The position numbers and the translations under genes were made by a program. From Chitinophaga sp. XS-30 (GTDB lineage: Bacteria; Bacteroidota; Bacteroidia; Chitinophagales; Chitinophagaceae): a DNA stretch of 64,000 bases. Below the pieces are notes generated by a model that saw only the letters and a list, made by a program, of their open reading frames with translations, was not told where the DNA came from and searched no databases. The stretch lies in NCBI RefSeq assembly GCF_008086345.1, contig NZ_CP043006.1, positions 1,486,032 through 1,550,031 on the forward strand, given 5' to 3'. Shown here one piece after another: positions 54,185 through 62,409 of this stretch (within the stretch, counting starts at the first letter, position 1; the number at the start of each line of letters is the position of its first letter).

Positions 54185-55189
54185 TTATATGAAGAGGTCT
54201 ACAATGAAATACACCCCTGCTGCCAGCAATGCGCTGATGGGAATAGTGAGTATCCATGCCCAGAGCAGGTTCACGGTAACGCCCCAGCGAACGGCGGAGA
54301 GCCTTTTGGTAGCACCCACCCCGATGATGGCGCCGGTAATAGTATGGGTGGTGCTCACGGGGATACCAAAGCTTTCCGTGAGGTAGAGGGTAACAGCACC
54401 GGCTGTTTCCGCGCTCACACCTTCCAGCGGGGTTACCTTGGTGATGCGGGTGCCCATGGTTTTCACGATCTTCCAGCCACCGCTGAGCGTACCCAGGCCT
54501 ATGGCGATAAAGCAGGAGAAAGGCACCCAGTCCGGTACGTCCTTCAGATTGCCGATGCTGCCCTGAGCCACCATGGCCGCTGCAATGATACCCATCACTT
54601 TCTGGGCATCGTTACCGCCGTGACCGAGACTGAAGGCCGCTGAAGACACCAGCTGCAGACGTTTGAACCAGCTTTCCGCCCGGTAGGGATTGCCTTTTTT
54701 ACAGATGTTCACGATCAGCACGGTGATCACAAAGGCTACCACCATGCCTATAAAAGGAGCCAGTACAATGAAATATACGGTAGGCAATACTTTGGCGTAG
54801 TTGATCACATCGAAAGACCCGCCGGCATTGGCTACAGCTGCCCCGATGAATCCTCCGATCAGGGTATGGGAGGAGCTGGAGGGGATGCCGTACCACCAGG
54901 TCAGCAGGTTCCAGGAAATGGCCGCGATCAGGCCGGAAAAGATCACTTTAAGGGTGATAAACTGTTCAAATACGGACTTGGCAATGGTATTGCCCACCTT
55001 GAATTCGCCATAAATATACTTGGACACAAAAAAGGCCGCAAAATTGAAGAGGGCCGCCCACAATACCGCCTGGAAGGGTGTGAGCACCTTGGTAGACACG
55101 ATGGTGGCAATAGAATTGGCTGCATCATGAAAACCGTTGATATAATCAAAAATAAAGGCCAGGATTATAATAACAACAAGAAAGACCAT
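54185..55189 (-). CDS. Inorganic phosphate transporter, PiT family
   Basis: A 334-residue inner-membrane protein with about ten hydrophobic segments. The PiT signatures are duplicated: FDYINGFHDAANSIATIVSTKVL near residue 13 and the second-half GAIIGVGATKRLSAVRWG near residue 287, with SSHTLIGGFIGAA and STTHTITGAI as the two Ser-rich re-entrant segments. It imports phosphate (often as a metal complex) at low affinity. It lies 22 bases downstream of the DUF47 gene, a conserved partner. A strong terminator follows. Confidence 0.95.
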   Translation of the reverse strand: MVFLVVIIILAFIFDYINGFHDAANSIATIVSTKVLTPFQAVLWAALFNFAAFFVSKYIYGEFKVGNTIAKSVFEQFITLKVIFSGLIAAISWNLLTWWYGIPSSSSHTLIGGFIGAAVANAGGSFDVINYAKVLPTVYFIVLAPFIGMVVAFVITVLIVNICKKGNPYRAESWFKRLQLVSSAAFSLGHGGNDAQKVMGIIAAAMVAQGSIGNLKDVPDWVPFSCFIAIGLGTLSGGWKIVKTMGTRITKVTPLEGVSAETAGAVTLYLTESFGIPVSTTHTITGAIIGVGATKRLSAVRWGVTVNLLWAWILTIPISALLAAGVYFIVDLFI

Positions 55190-55211
55190 GAGAAGGATAA
55201 ATTAGGCTGCA

Positions 55212-55862
55212 CTAAGCATATTTGATGATAATGGTTTCTATCACATTGGCGGAATCTTCGCACTTGTCGGTAGCGATTTCCAGCGCCTGATAGATCTCGC
55301 GCATCTTGATCAGCTCTACAGCATTGCTTTCCTGGTCGAACAGATCGGCGATGGCACGGTCATAAATATCATCCGCATGATTCTCGAGGCTGTTGATCTT
55401 TACACAGGCATCGGTGATCACGCGCATATTGCTCATATTGCGCAGTTCCGGAATGGCCCGGGCCAGCTCCTGTACGCCCTGATTGATCAGGTCCGCCAGC
55501 TTGCGCACACTGTCATTGATATTGGTCACCTTGTACATGTCTATACGTTTGGCGGAACCATGTATGTAGTCTGCCACATCATCCAGCGTGGAGGCCAGGT
55601 AGTGGATGTCTTCCCGGTCAAAGGGAGTAATGAAGTTCTGCCCCAATTCTACGAAGATACGGTGCGTATAATCATCGTTCTTGTGCTCCAGCCGCTCGAT
55701 CAGGTGCACTTTGTCCTTACGGATATCCATGTCTTTTGTCTCCACCAGTTCCACCAGCACTTTGCCCATTTCCACAAGATTCGCCGCCACATCCTCAAAT
55801 AAGGAATAAAATACCCGGTCTTTAGGCATGAACAGTTTAACAATAGAATTAAAGCCTCCCAT
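55212..55862 (-). CDS. DUF47 (PhoU-like) Pit accessory protein
   Basis: A 216-residue soluble all-helical protein of the DUF47/YkaA family, related to PhoU, with YLASTLDDVADYIHGSAKR near residue 83 and KINSLENHADDIYDRAIADLF near residue 152. These E/DxxxD-rich helices bind metals in PhoU-like proteins. The family almost always accompanies PiT transporters and probably regulates them. A perfect -7 box, TAATTTTG, lies on the minus strand at 55901-55894, about 30 bases before ATG 55862. Confidence 0.92.
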   Translation of the reverse strand: MGGFNSIVKLFMPKDRVFYSLFEDVAANLVEMGKVLVELVETKDMDIRKDKVHLIERLEHKNDDYTHRIFVELGQNFITPFDREDIHYLASTLDDVADYIHGSAKRIDMYKVTNINDSVRKLADLINQGVQELARAIPELRNMSNMRVITDACVKINSLENHADDIYDRAIADLFDQESNAVELIKMREIYQALEIATDKCEDSANVIETIIIKYA

Positions 55863-55938
55863 ATAAGTTTGTATTAGATGACAAAATTTGCGGCAAAATT
55901 AGCTATCCAGCTGTATAGGAGCCAAAGAAAAGTGAGAA

Positions 55939-55977
55939 TTAATAATTACTTAACACTGAGTTAATATAAAAGTAATA
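55939..55977 (+). promoter_or_regulatory. Four-hexamer operator array upstream of the PlcP/LpxH-like gene
   Basis: TTAATA (55939), TTAACA (55950), TTAATA (55961) and GTAATA (55972) are spaced exactly 11 bases start to start. The last ends nine bases before a -7-like box TTTCTTTG (55987-55994). An 11-base direct-repeat period is typical of PhoB/PhoP response regulators. The array points toward the plus-strand gene, not toward DUF47-pit. Confidence 0.6.
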
Positions 55978-56016
55978 TAGTCATTTTTTCTTTGCATACG
56001 AACCGAAGGTCTGAAA

Positions 56017-56850
56017 ATGTCCGAAAAACGCCCATTAGATATAGTCGTAATCTCCGATGTTCACCTTGGGATCTACGGCTGTCACGCAAAAGAGCTTGTA
56101 AACTACTTGGACAGCATAGATCCGCGGATCCTCGTTCTGAACGGGGATATCATCGATATCTGGCAGTTCAGCAAGCGCTTCTTCCCTAAATCCCATACCA
56201 AAGTGATCCGCCGCATCCTGAAAATGATCGGCAAAGGCACGGAAGTCTATTACCTCACCGGCAATCACGACGAAGCCCTTCGTAAATACGCAGGCTTCGG
56301 GCTCAGCAATTTTGTGATCGATAACAAGCTCATCCTGGATGTGGACGGCAAACGGCACTGGTTCTTTCACGGGGACGTGTACGATGTGACCATGAAAAAT
56401 TCCAAATGGCTGGCCAAGCTGGGTGGAAAAGGATACGATCTGCTTATTATCCTGAACCGCCTGGTGAACCATATGCTGGAAAAAATGGGCAGGGAGAAGA
56501 TGTCTTTCTCCAAAAAAGTGAAGGAAAGTGTAAAGCAGGCCGTTAAGTTCATTTCCGATTTTGAGCAGACCGTTGTGGAAATAGCCGTAGATAAACAGTT
56601 CGATGTGGTTTGCTGCGGTCATATTCACCAGCCGGTCATCAAGGAAATGAGCAGCAATGGTAAAACTGTAACGTACCTCAATTCCGGCGACTGGGTGGAA
56701 AGCCTTACCGCTCTGGAATACATGCAGGGGGAATGGAAGCTTTACCAACACCCGGCTTCATCCGTCAAAACCGTGATACCGGAAGAGGAAGAAGAGACCA
56801 TTGCCCTCGAATGGGCAGCGTCCCGCGTCATTTCTTTCCCCGGAAGCTGA
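56017..56850 (+). CDS. Metallophosphoesterase, LpxH-like / PlcP-like
   Basis: A 277-residue calcineurin-like phosphoesterase with the full dinuclear metal set: DVHLG near residue 14, GDIIDIW near residue 44, GNHDE near residue 80, HGDVYD near residue 112 and GHIHQP near residue 208. Databases usually call this family UDP-2,3-diacylglucosamine diphosphatase. The long middle part (NRLVNHMLEKMGREKMSFS, VKQAVKFISDFEQ) and the ending NSGDWVESLTALEY look to me more like PlcP, the phospholipase used in phosphate-starvation lipid remodelling, than compact LpxH. The operator array upstream and the nearby phosphate transporter favour that. Either role remains possible. Confidence 0.75.
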   Translation: MSEKRPLDIVVISDVHLGIYGCHAKELVNYLDSIDPRILVLNGDIIDIWQFSKRFFPKSHTKVIRRILKMIGKGTEVYYLTGNHDEALRKYAGFGLSNFVIDNKLILDVDGKRHWFFHGDVYDVTMKNSKWLAKLGGKGYDLLIILNRLVNHMLEKMGREKMSFSKKVKESVKQAVKFISDFEQTVVEIAVDKQFDVVCCGHIHQPVIKEMSSNGKTVTYLNSGDWVESLTALEYMQGEWKLYQHPASSVKTVIPEEEEETIALEWAASRVISFPGS

Positions 56851-57006
56851 AGATCATGTCTGGCCTTTTAATGAACATTTCATGTAATAACTACTGCTCT
56901 GAGCTTGCCTGTCGCCGGCATTCGTGCCAGTTCAGGAAGAGTGCGATGTAACCGCAGTCAATTCGTTATTTGCCAATTTGTTAAAAAAAACCTTATTCAT
57001 AATTAC

Positions 57007-57051
57007 ATAACCTGCTGGTAATATTTAATTAACCAAGCCATTGTAAGTTTG
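57007..57051 (+). promoter_or_regulatory. Operator array and promoter of the 131-residue protein
   Basis: ATAACC (57007), GTAATA (57018) and TTAACC (57029) keep an 11-base period; a weaker TTCATA at 56996 is in phase. The last hexamer ends nine bases before a perfect TAnnTTTG box, TAAGTTTG at 57044-57051, the same spacing as at 55939 and 62296. Confidence 0.5.
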
Positions 57052-57071
57052 GGGAACCAGTAAGAAAATTG

Positions 57072-57467
57072 ATGAAGACGCTCAAGTTACATCCATTAAT
57101 GACCATCTCCCTATTGCAGATGCAGATCCAGCGGCTACTCCATTGCAATGTTGCGGTGTATATCCGGCATTCCCCGGGTAATGCCTTCAATACCCTGCGC
57201 GATGCCGGCCTGGAAGAAGAAATGATGGTGGAGCACCCGATCGATGAAACACTCAGTCTCCGGGAATTTGAAGAAGAGGTGGAAGAGAAGTTCAATTTTT
57301 CGATGGAGTTGTGCAACAAGGATTCCAAACCATTTACCAATAAAAGCCTGCGCCTTTTTCAGATCACTCCCTGCAGTGAGGAAGAAGGAGGGCGGCAGCT
57401 GGATATTTCGCTGGAACTGCTGGCCAGGCAGGGCAGGCATGGTAACCAGCAGAACCGTGCGGTATAG
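57072..57467 (+). CDS. Hypothetical protein, possibly phosphate-regulated
   Basis: A 131-residue protein of no family I recognise. It lacks a signal peptide and membrane segments. It has two parts: residues about 10-60 mix beta and helix (ISLLQMQIQRLLHCNVAVYIRH), and an acidic stretch (LSLREFEEEVEEKFNFSMELC, near residues 62-82) precedes a basic tail. The start is ATG at 57072; a TTG three bases earlier is not needed. Its promoter carries the 11-base hexamer array also found before neighbouring genes, so it may belong to the same regulon. Confidence 0.6.
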   Translation: MKTLKLHPLMTISLLQMQIQRLLHCNVAVYIRHSPGNAFNTLRDAGLEEEMMVEHPIDETLSLREFEEEVEEKFNFSMELCNKDSKPFTNKSLRLFQITPCSEEEGGRQLDISLELLARQGRHGNQQNRAV

Positions 57468-57513
57468 ATGCATTGTATGTTAACCTGTTTTTTTCTCTTT
57501 CGCCTTCTCTTTG

Positions 57514-57541
57514 GTAACAATTATTTAATACACAGTTAACA
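57514..57541 (+). promoter_or_regulatory. Operator array upstream of the beta-helix lipoprotein gene
   Basis: GTAACA (57514), TTAATA (57525) and TTAACA (57536) are 11 bases apart; ATAAAA at 57547 continues the phase weakly. Only a poor -7 match (AACAATTG) lies nine bases downstream. A better -33/-7 pair, TTG at 57670 and TTTCTTTG at 57690-57697, is nearer the gene. Confidence 0.45.
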
Positions 57542-57715
57542 TTGCGATAAAACAATTGGATTATTGCTCCCCGTTCGATGTTTTTCAAGTGAATATATCA
57601 TTACCGGAATTCCTCCCTAAATCAATCCTGTAGCGGATTCTTAATAATTCCTTAATACGCTTTTTGCCCTTGCTCCGGGATGTTATCTGTTTCTTTGCAC
57701 AAACAAAGTTTTGTT

Positions 57716-59185
57716 ATGATTACTGCTAAGAATTTTCTCTCAATCCTGACATTGTCTGCTGTTGTTACAGGCATGTACGCTTGTAAAAATGACGATAACC
57801 CTAAGCCGACACCGGAAGACAAACATCCTTATGCTGACATGATCGTTGACAATGGAGTGATCCTCTACGAACCGATCAAAGGCGGGCGCCTGCTGTCCAA
57901 TGACTCCGTATATTATCTTGATGGATATGTTTTCGTAGAAAGCGGCGAGCTTAAGATCGAAGCTGGTACGGTGATCATGGGTTTTGAAAATCCTTCTTCT
58001 GTTGCTGAAGGAAATGAAACATCACTTATCATTACCCGTAATGCAACGATCAATGCAGCCGGTACAAAAGAGAACCCCATCGTTTTCACTTCTGAAAAAG
58101 ACCAGGAAGCCCTGGGTGGTACACCCAATCTGGGCCCGACCAACTCTAAACTCTGGGCTGGAGTGATCATTCTGGGTAAAGCTCCGGTATTCGCCGGCGG
58201 CGCCACCGAATTGCAGATCGAAGGTATTCCTGACGGGGAAGCCCGTGCGTTATATGGTGGCACAGAATCTGCGCATAGCTCCGGTATCCTGAAATATGTT
58301 TCTATCCGTTTCACCGGAGCCGAGATCGGTCCTGGCGACGAAATTCAGGGTCTTACACTGGGTGGCGTAGGTAGCGGTACAACTATTGAAGATATCGACA
58401 TTTTTGTATCTGCAGATGATGGCATCGAAATTTTTGGCGGTACCGTGAACATCAAACGTGTAAGCGTTGCATTCGCAGAAGACGATTCTTTCGACTTCGA
58501 CCTCGGCTGGTCAGGTTTTGGTCAGCACCTGTTCACATTGCAGAACAACGACAATTCCGATTTCCTTGGCGAGTGGGATGGTGCTGATCCCGATGATGCC
58601 ACTCTCTACACTACCGCCCGTATCTATAACTGGACGGCGATTGGCCAGGGTGCTGCAGGAACGCGTGATGACGGATTCTCCGCACTGGTGATCCGTGATG
58701 GTGGTGCACTGTCTATCTACAACAGTATTCTGACCGACTTTAACGGTAAAGGTATTGAAATAGAAGACCGCGGCGAAGGCTTTGATTCCTATAGCAAATA
58801 CATGGCAGGTGAAAACAAGATCACCGGCAACATCTGGTACGGTCACGGAGCAACTTCCATCCTGGATATGGTGGTACCGACCACTGCAAGCGGTTTTACA
58901 CCTGCTGATCCGACTGGTGCTACCATCGGTGCAAAACTGACCACTGACAACAATGTATTTGTAAATCCGCAGCTCAAAGGTATTTCCCGTACCAACGGCA
59001 GCGCAGGCCTGGACCCCCGTCCGGATGCCGCCGCCGCAACAACCAATGTAGCAACAATACTGGCTGCCGATCTGGCCAATGGTGCTGTTCAGACCAACTA
59101 CAAAGGTGCATTCGACCCCGCCGGCGATGGCACTACCTGGTTAGCAGACTGGTCTACCCTGGCAAGGTTCGGTTACCTGAAATAA
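57716..59185 (+). CDS. Secreted right-handed beta-helix-type lipoprotein
   Basis: A 489-residue lipoprotein (signal 1-22, lipobox MYAC then KNDDNPKPTPED linker). The mature part has short repeated turns such as LIITRNATINAAGTKENPIVFTS, GGVGSGTTIEDIDIFVSADDGIEIFGG and NIKRVSVAFAEDDSFD, typical of parallel beta-helix surface proteins. Codons are strongly biased to GGT, CGT and ACT compared with neighbours, suggesting high expression. It precedes the TonB-dependent receptor gene, but a terminator separates them. It could be a surface ligand-binding partner of the receptor; no enzymatic motif is seen. Confidence 0.75.
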   Translation: MITAKNFLSILTLSAVVTGMYACKNDDNPKPTPEDKHPYADMIVDNGVILYEPIKGGRLLSNDSVYYLDGYVFVESGELKIEAGTVIMGFENPSSVAEGNETSLIITRNATINAAGTKENPIVFTSEKDQEALGGTPNLGPTNSKLWAGVIILGKAPVFAGGATELQIEGIPDGEARALYGGTESAHSSGILKYVSIRFTGAEIGPGDEIQGLTLGGVGSGTTIEDIDIFVSADDGIEIFGGTVNIKRVSVAFAEDDSFDFDLGWSGFGQHLFTLQNNDNSDFLGEWDGADPDDATLYTTARIYNWTAIGQGAAGTRDDGFSALVIRDGGALSIYNSILTDFNGKGIEIEDRGEGFDSYSKYMAGENKITGNIWYGHGATSILDMVVPTTASGFTPADPTGATIGAKLTTDNNVFVNPQLKGISRTNGSAGLDPRPDAAAATTNVATILAADLANGAVQTNYKGAFDPAGDGTTWLADWSTLARFGYLK

Positions 59186-59201
59186 TTCAATATATCACAA
59201 T

Positions 59202-59238
59202 GAAAAAAAGGAGGCATTCAGCGAGCTTCCTTTTTTTC
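59202..59238 (+). terminator. Terminator between the beta-helix lipoprotein and TonB-receptor genes
   Basis: GAAAAAAAGGAGG pairs with CTTCCTTTTTTTC (13 bp, one G-U pair) around an 11-base loop; the T-run is inside the right arm. Confidence 0.8.
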
Positions 59239-59311
59239 ATTGGTAGTCAAATGATGTAACAGCAAGTTTTATAGTATATACACAAGTTTTATCTGTGTAA
59301 TTCAAACAGCC

Positions 59312-62227
59312 ATGAGATATATTTTTACAGCGTTATTTTTATTGACCCTCATACCGGCCGCAATGGCACAGGTAGGCACTGTTTCGGGCACTGTGGTAGA
59401 TGGAGAGAATGGGGACCTGCTCATAGGGGTGAATATCCGCGTTAAACAGACCAACGGCGGCGCCGTTACCGGCATTGATGGCAAGTATAACCTGAAATTG
59501 CCTCCCGGTAAATACACACTCGAATTCTCTTATGTTTCCTACCAGTCCAAACTGGTAGAGCAGCTGGATGTTAAATCAGGCGGACTGACCAGCCTGGATA
59601 TTGCGCTTTCCCAAAAATCGGTAGACCTGCAGCAGGTGGTTATCACTGCCAGTGCTATTGATAATAGTGAAGTATCTGTTTTACGGCTTCAGAAAAACTC
59701 CCTGTCTGTTCAGGATGGCATTTCCTCCCAGGAAATCGCCAAGATCGGCTTCAGCAATTCCGCTGAATCCATGAAACGGGTGACCGGGGCCTCCGTAGAA
59801 GGCGGCAAGTTCATTGTTATGCGCGGGCTTGGCGACCGTTACAGTATTTCACAGATGGATGGCATGTCCCTGCCCAGTACAGACCCCTATCGCAATAGTG
59901 CGAGTATGGACCTCATCCCCTCTACAATGGTGGACAACATCGTTGTAAAAAAGACATTTACGCCGGACCTTCCGGGAAACTTCACTGGCGGCGCGGTAGA
60001 TATTACTACCAAATCCCTGCCTGACCGTTTTTACCTGAATGTCTCCGCTTCTGTTGGCATAAATGATCAGGCTACTTTCAATAACAATTTCCTGTCCGAT
60101 CCCATCAAAGGGAAAACAGATTGGCTGGGTTTTGACGATGGCTCCCGGAAACGCCCGGACCTGGCCCGCAATAATCCCTATATGACCAGTCTGGGTAGTA
60201 CGATTGCGAATATTCAGAACAATCCGGACAACCAGCAGCTCATCAATGACTTCAATACATCGATGCGGGTATTTGCTGACCGGCCATATTCCGTTTCAGC
60301 AGGTTCTCCTGGCCTCAACAGAAGCCTTAACCTGGCTACCGGCAACCGCTTCAAGACGGCGAACGGAAATGCTTTCGGGTTTAACCTCGGCTTGAATTAC
60401 CAGCACGATAACAGGTTCTACGACAACCGTTCCATTAACAACTATAAGGCAAACATCTCCAGTGAGAACAGGATGCAGCGTTTTCTTTACAGTTCGGGAT
60501 CGGAAAGCCAGTCTACTGCCACTGTCGGAGGGATCGCTTCGGCAGCCTATCAGTTTGGCAAGAATGAAGTAGGCGTTAGCGCCATTTATAATAATACCGG
60601 AGACCAATCTGTGCTGAACCTGGATAAAGGGTCTTTCCCCGGCGCGCTTTCCTCAGGGGAGTATCGCAACAGGGTGATCGGCTTTCAGCAGCGCAGTTTA
60701 TTGAATACGCAGCTGAAAGGCAAGCATATGGCATCCTTCTTCGGAGAAACCAAGATAGAATGGGCCGCCAACTATATACTTTCCAGCCAGTATGAACCGG
60801 ACCTGCGTTTCCTGGGTGCACCGGTTACCACCGCAGGCACCTATTATTTTGTTCGCGAAGTGCCCAATCCTTTCCATTTCTTCCGTGATCTGAAAGACAA
60901 TCAATATATGGGGAAACTGGACCTGACCAGTACCCTCAAAAAATTCACGTTGAAGTATGGCGGGTTCATCAGCAGGAAGGAACGTGATTTTACGGAATAC
61001 CGCTACCAGTTGTCCACCACCGGCACCAACCCGGCTGATGCGGAGTATCTGAGTTTCGGCGAGGCCGGCGGCGATTTTGACCGTTTCTTTAGTGCAGGCA
61101 ATACCGGCGTACTGGGCAAAAGCGGATCACAGGCCATTTTTGGGAACTCTTATGAAGATCAAACCCAGCCTTCCAATCTGTATGAAGGATACGAGCAGGT
61201 GATGGCCGCATATCTGATGGGAACGTTCAATATCACCCCGAAGTTGAAAACCGTGGTGGGTGCAAGGATAGAAACTACAGATTATGAAGTGGCTGTGAAA
61301 TCGAGCAACAAAGCTCCCGGCAAGATCGATGCGCTCGATGTATTGCCCTCCCTCAACTTTATCTATGCGTTAAACGATAAAACCAATCTCCGTCTTAGCG
61401 GCAGCCGTACCTTAGCGCGCCCTAACATGCGGGAAATGGCGCCGTTCATTTCGTTCGATCTGCTGGGTGGATTTCCTATCGTGGGCAACCCGGACATTGA
61501 AAGGACCAATATTACCAATGTGGATTTCCGCTATGAACTGTTCCCGAAATCGGACGAACTGTTTGCAGTCAGCCTCTTCTACAAGAATTTCCAGAATCCG
61601 ATCGTTACAGAATTAGACGCAACCTCCGATCAGCCGCAGTACAAGTACGTAAACAGTGAGCAAGCCAATCTCGCGGGCGCCGAAATAGAATTCAGAAAAG
61701 GGCTTGCTTTCATCGATCCGGCCATGAAGAATTTCAAATTTGGTGTAAACTTCACGTACATATATTCCAGGGTGAGGTTGCGGCCGGAGGAATATGAGAT
61801 CCGTAAAGTGGTAGATCCTGAACTGAAGAACTGGCGTCCGTTCGCGGCACAGTCCCCGTACATATTCAATCTGTTGTTATCTTATGATCAGAAAGAAAAG
61901 GGTTGGGAATCCACCGTGTTTGCCAACCTGTTCGGCCCCAGGCTTTCTGCCAACGGCGCCGGTGCAGCTCCGGATGTTTATGAGGTGTTTGGCCGCCTGA
62001 AAGATAAAGCGGAAAACAGGCTCAAGAATAATGTTCCCGTTCCGGAGCTGAACTTCCGGATCAGGAAGCAATTCAAAAGCCACTTCTCTGTTGCATTGAA
62101 TGTGAATAATATTCTCGATTACGATGTGGTGAACTACCAGGAGCATAATGGAGAATATTTCACGACACAAAGTTATAACCCGGGCAGGGTCTATAAACTG
62201 ACACTAGGGTACTCTATCAGCAGGTAA
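59312..62227 (+). CDS. TonB-dependent outer-membrane receptor
   Basis: A 971-residue outer-membrane transporter. A signal peptide (residues 1-19) is followed by a carboxypeptidase-regulatory-like domain (GTVSGTVVDGENGDLLIGVNI to about residue 100), a plug domain (VIMRGLGDRYSISQMDGMSLP region near residue 168; VDNIVVKKTFTPDLPGNFTGGAVDI near residue 209), and a large beta-barrel ending in KLTLGYSISR. It should import a scarce ligand using TonB energy. No SusD partner follows; the preceding beta-helix lipoprotein may play that part. The MRGLGDRYS plug motif is shared by a subgroup without known substrate. Confidence 0.94.
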   Translation: MRYIFTALFLLTLIPAAMAQVGTVSGTVVDGENGDLLIGVNIRVKQTNGGAVTGIDGKYNLKLPPGKYTLEFSYVSYQSKLVEQLDVKSGGLTSLDIALSQKSVDLQQVVITASAIDNSEVSVLRLQKNSLSVQDGISSQEIAKIGFSNSAESMKRVTGASVEGGKFIVMRGLGDRYSISQMDGMSLPSTDPYRNSASMDLIPSTMVDNIVVKKTFTPDLPGNFTGGAVDITTKSLPDRFYLNVSASVGINDQATFNNNFLSDPIKGKTDWLGFDDGSRKRPDLARNNPYMTSLGSTIANIQNNPDNQQLINDFNTSMRVFADRPYSVSAGSPGLNRSLNLATGNRFKTANGNAFGFNLGLNYQHDNRFYDNRSINNYKANISSENRMQRFLYSSGSESQSTATVGGIASAAYQFGKNEVGVSAIYNNTGDQSVLNLDKGSFPGALSSGEYRNRVIGFQQRSLLNTQLKGKHMASFFGETKIEWAANYILSSQYEPDLRFLGAPVTTAGTYYFVREVPNPFHFFRDLKDNQYMGKLDLTSTLKKFTLKYGGFISRKERDFTEYRYQLSTTGTNPADAEYLSFGEAGGDFDRFFSAGNTGVLGKSGSQAIFGNSYEDQTQPSNLYEGYEQVMAAYLMGTFNITPKLKTVVGARIETTDYEVAVKSSNKAPGKIDALDVLPSLNFIYALNDKTNLRLSGSRTLARPNMREMAPFISFDLLGGFPIVGNPDIERTNITNVDFRYELFPKSDELFAVSLFYKNFQNPIVTELDATSDQPQYKYVNSEQANLAGAEIEFRKGLAFIDPAMKNFKFGVNFTYIYSRVRLRPEEYEIRKVVDPELKNWRPFAAQSPYIFNLLLSYDQKEKGWESTVFANLFGPRLSANGAGAAPDVYEVFGRLKDKAENRLKNNVPVPELNFRIRKQFKSHFSVALNVNNILDYDVVNYQEHNGEYFTTQSYNPGRVYKLTLGYSISR

Positions 62228-62253
62228 TTCCTGATTTTGTCAATAATTGTTTC

Positions 62254-62290
62254 GCAAAGGGCCGTTTCCGCAAGGGAACGGCCGCTTTGT
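62254..62290 (+). terminator. Terminator of the TonB-receptor gene
   Basis: GCAAAG plus GGCCGTTTCC pairs with GGGAACGGCC plus CTTTGT (one G-U pair and one bulge), followed by TTTG. The T-run is weak. Confidence 0.65.
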
Positions 62291-62295
62291 TTGAA

Positions 62296-62340
62296 TTAAC
62301 AATAGCTTAATGATGTGGTAATATTACCTGTGTATATTTC
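62296..62340 (+). promoter_or_regulatory. Operator array and promoter of the M57 peptidase gene
   Basis: TTAACA (62296), TTAATG (62307) and GTAATA (62318) keep an 11-base period. The last hexamer ends nine bases before TATATTTC (62333-62340), which differs from TAnnTTTG only at the last base. The geometry equals that at 55939 and 57007. Confidence 0.52.
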
Positions 62341-62409
62341 AATAAATCTGTTCATACTATTTGCATTAACCCTGTATAACCCGATTTCTTACCCTCAAAG
62401 CTCACCCTT

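Noticed and set aside
57641-57657. TTAATA-N5-TTAATA as a fifth operator array
   Set aside because: Only two copies, no third in phase, and the nearest -7 box is 33 bases away rather than nine, so it is kept only as a remark.
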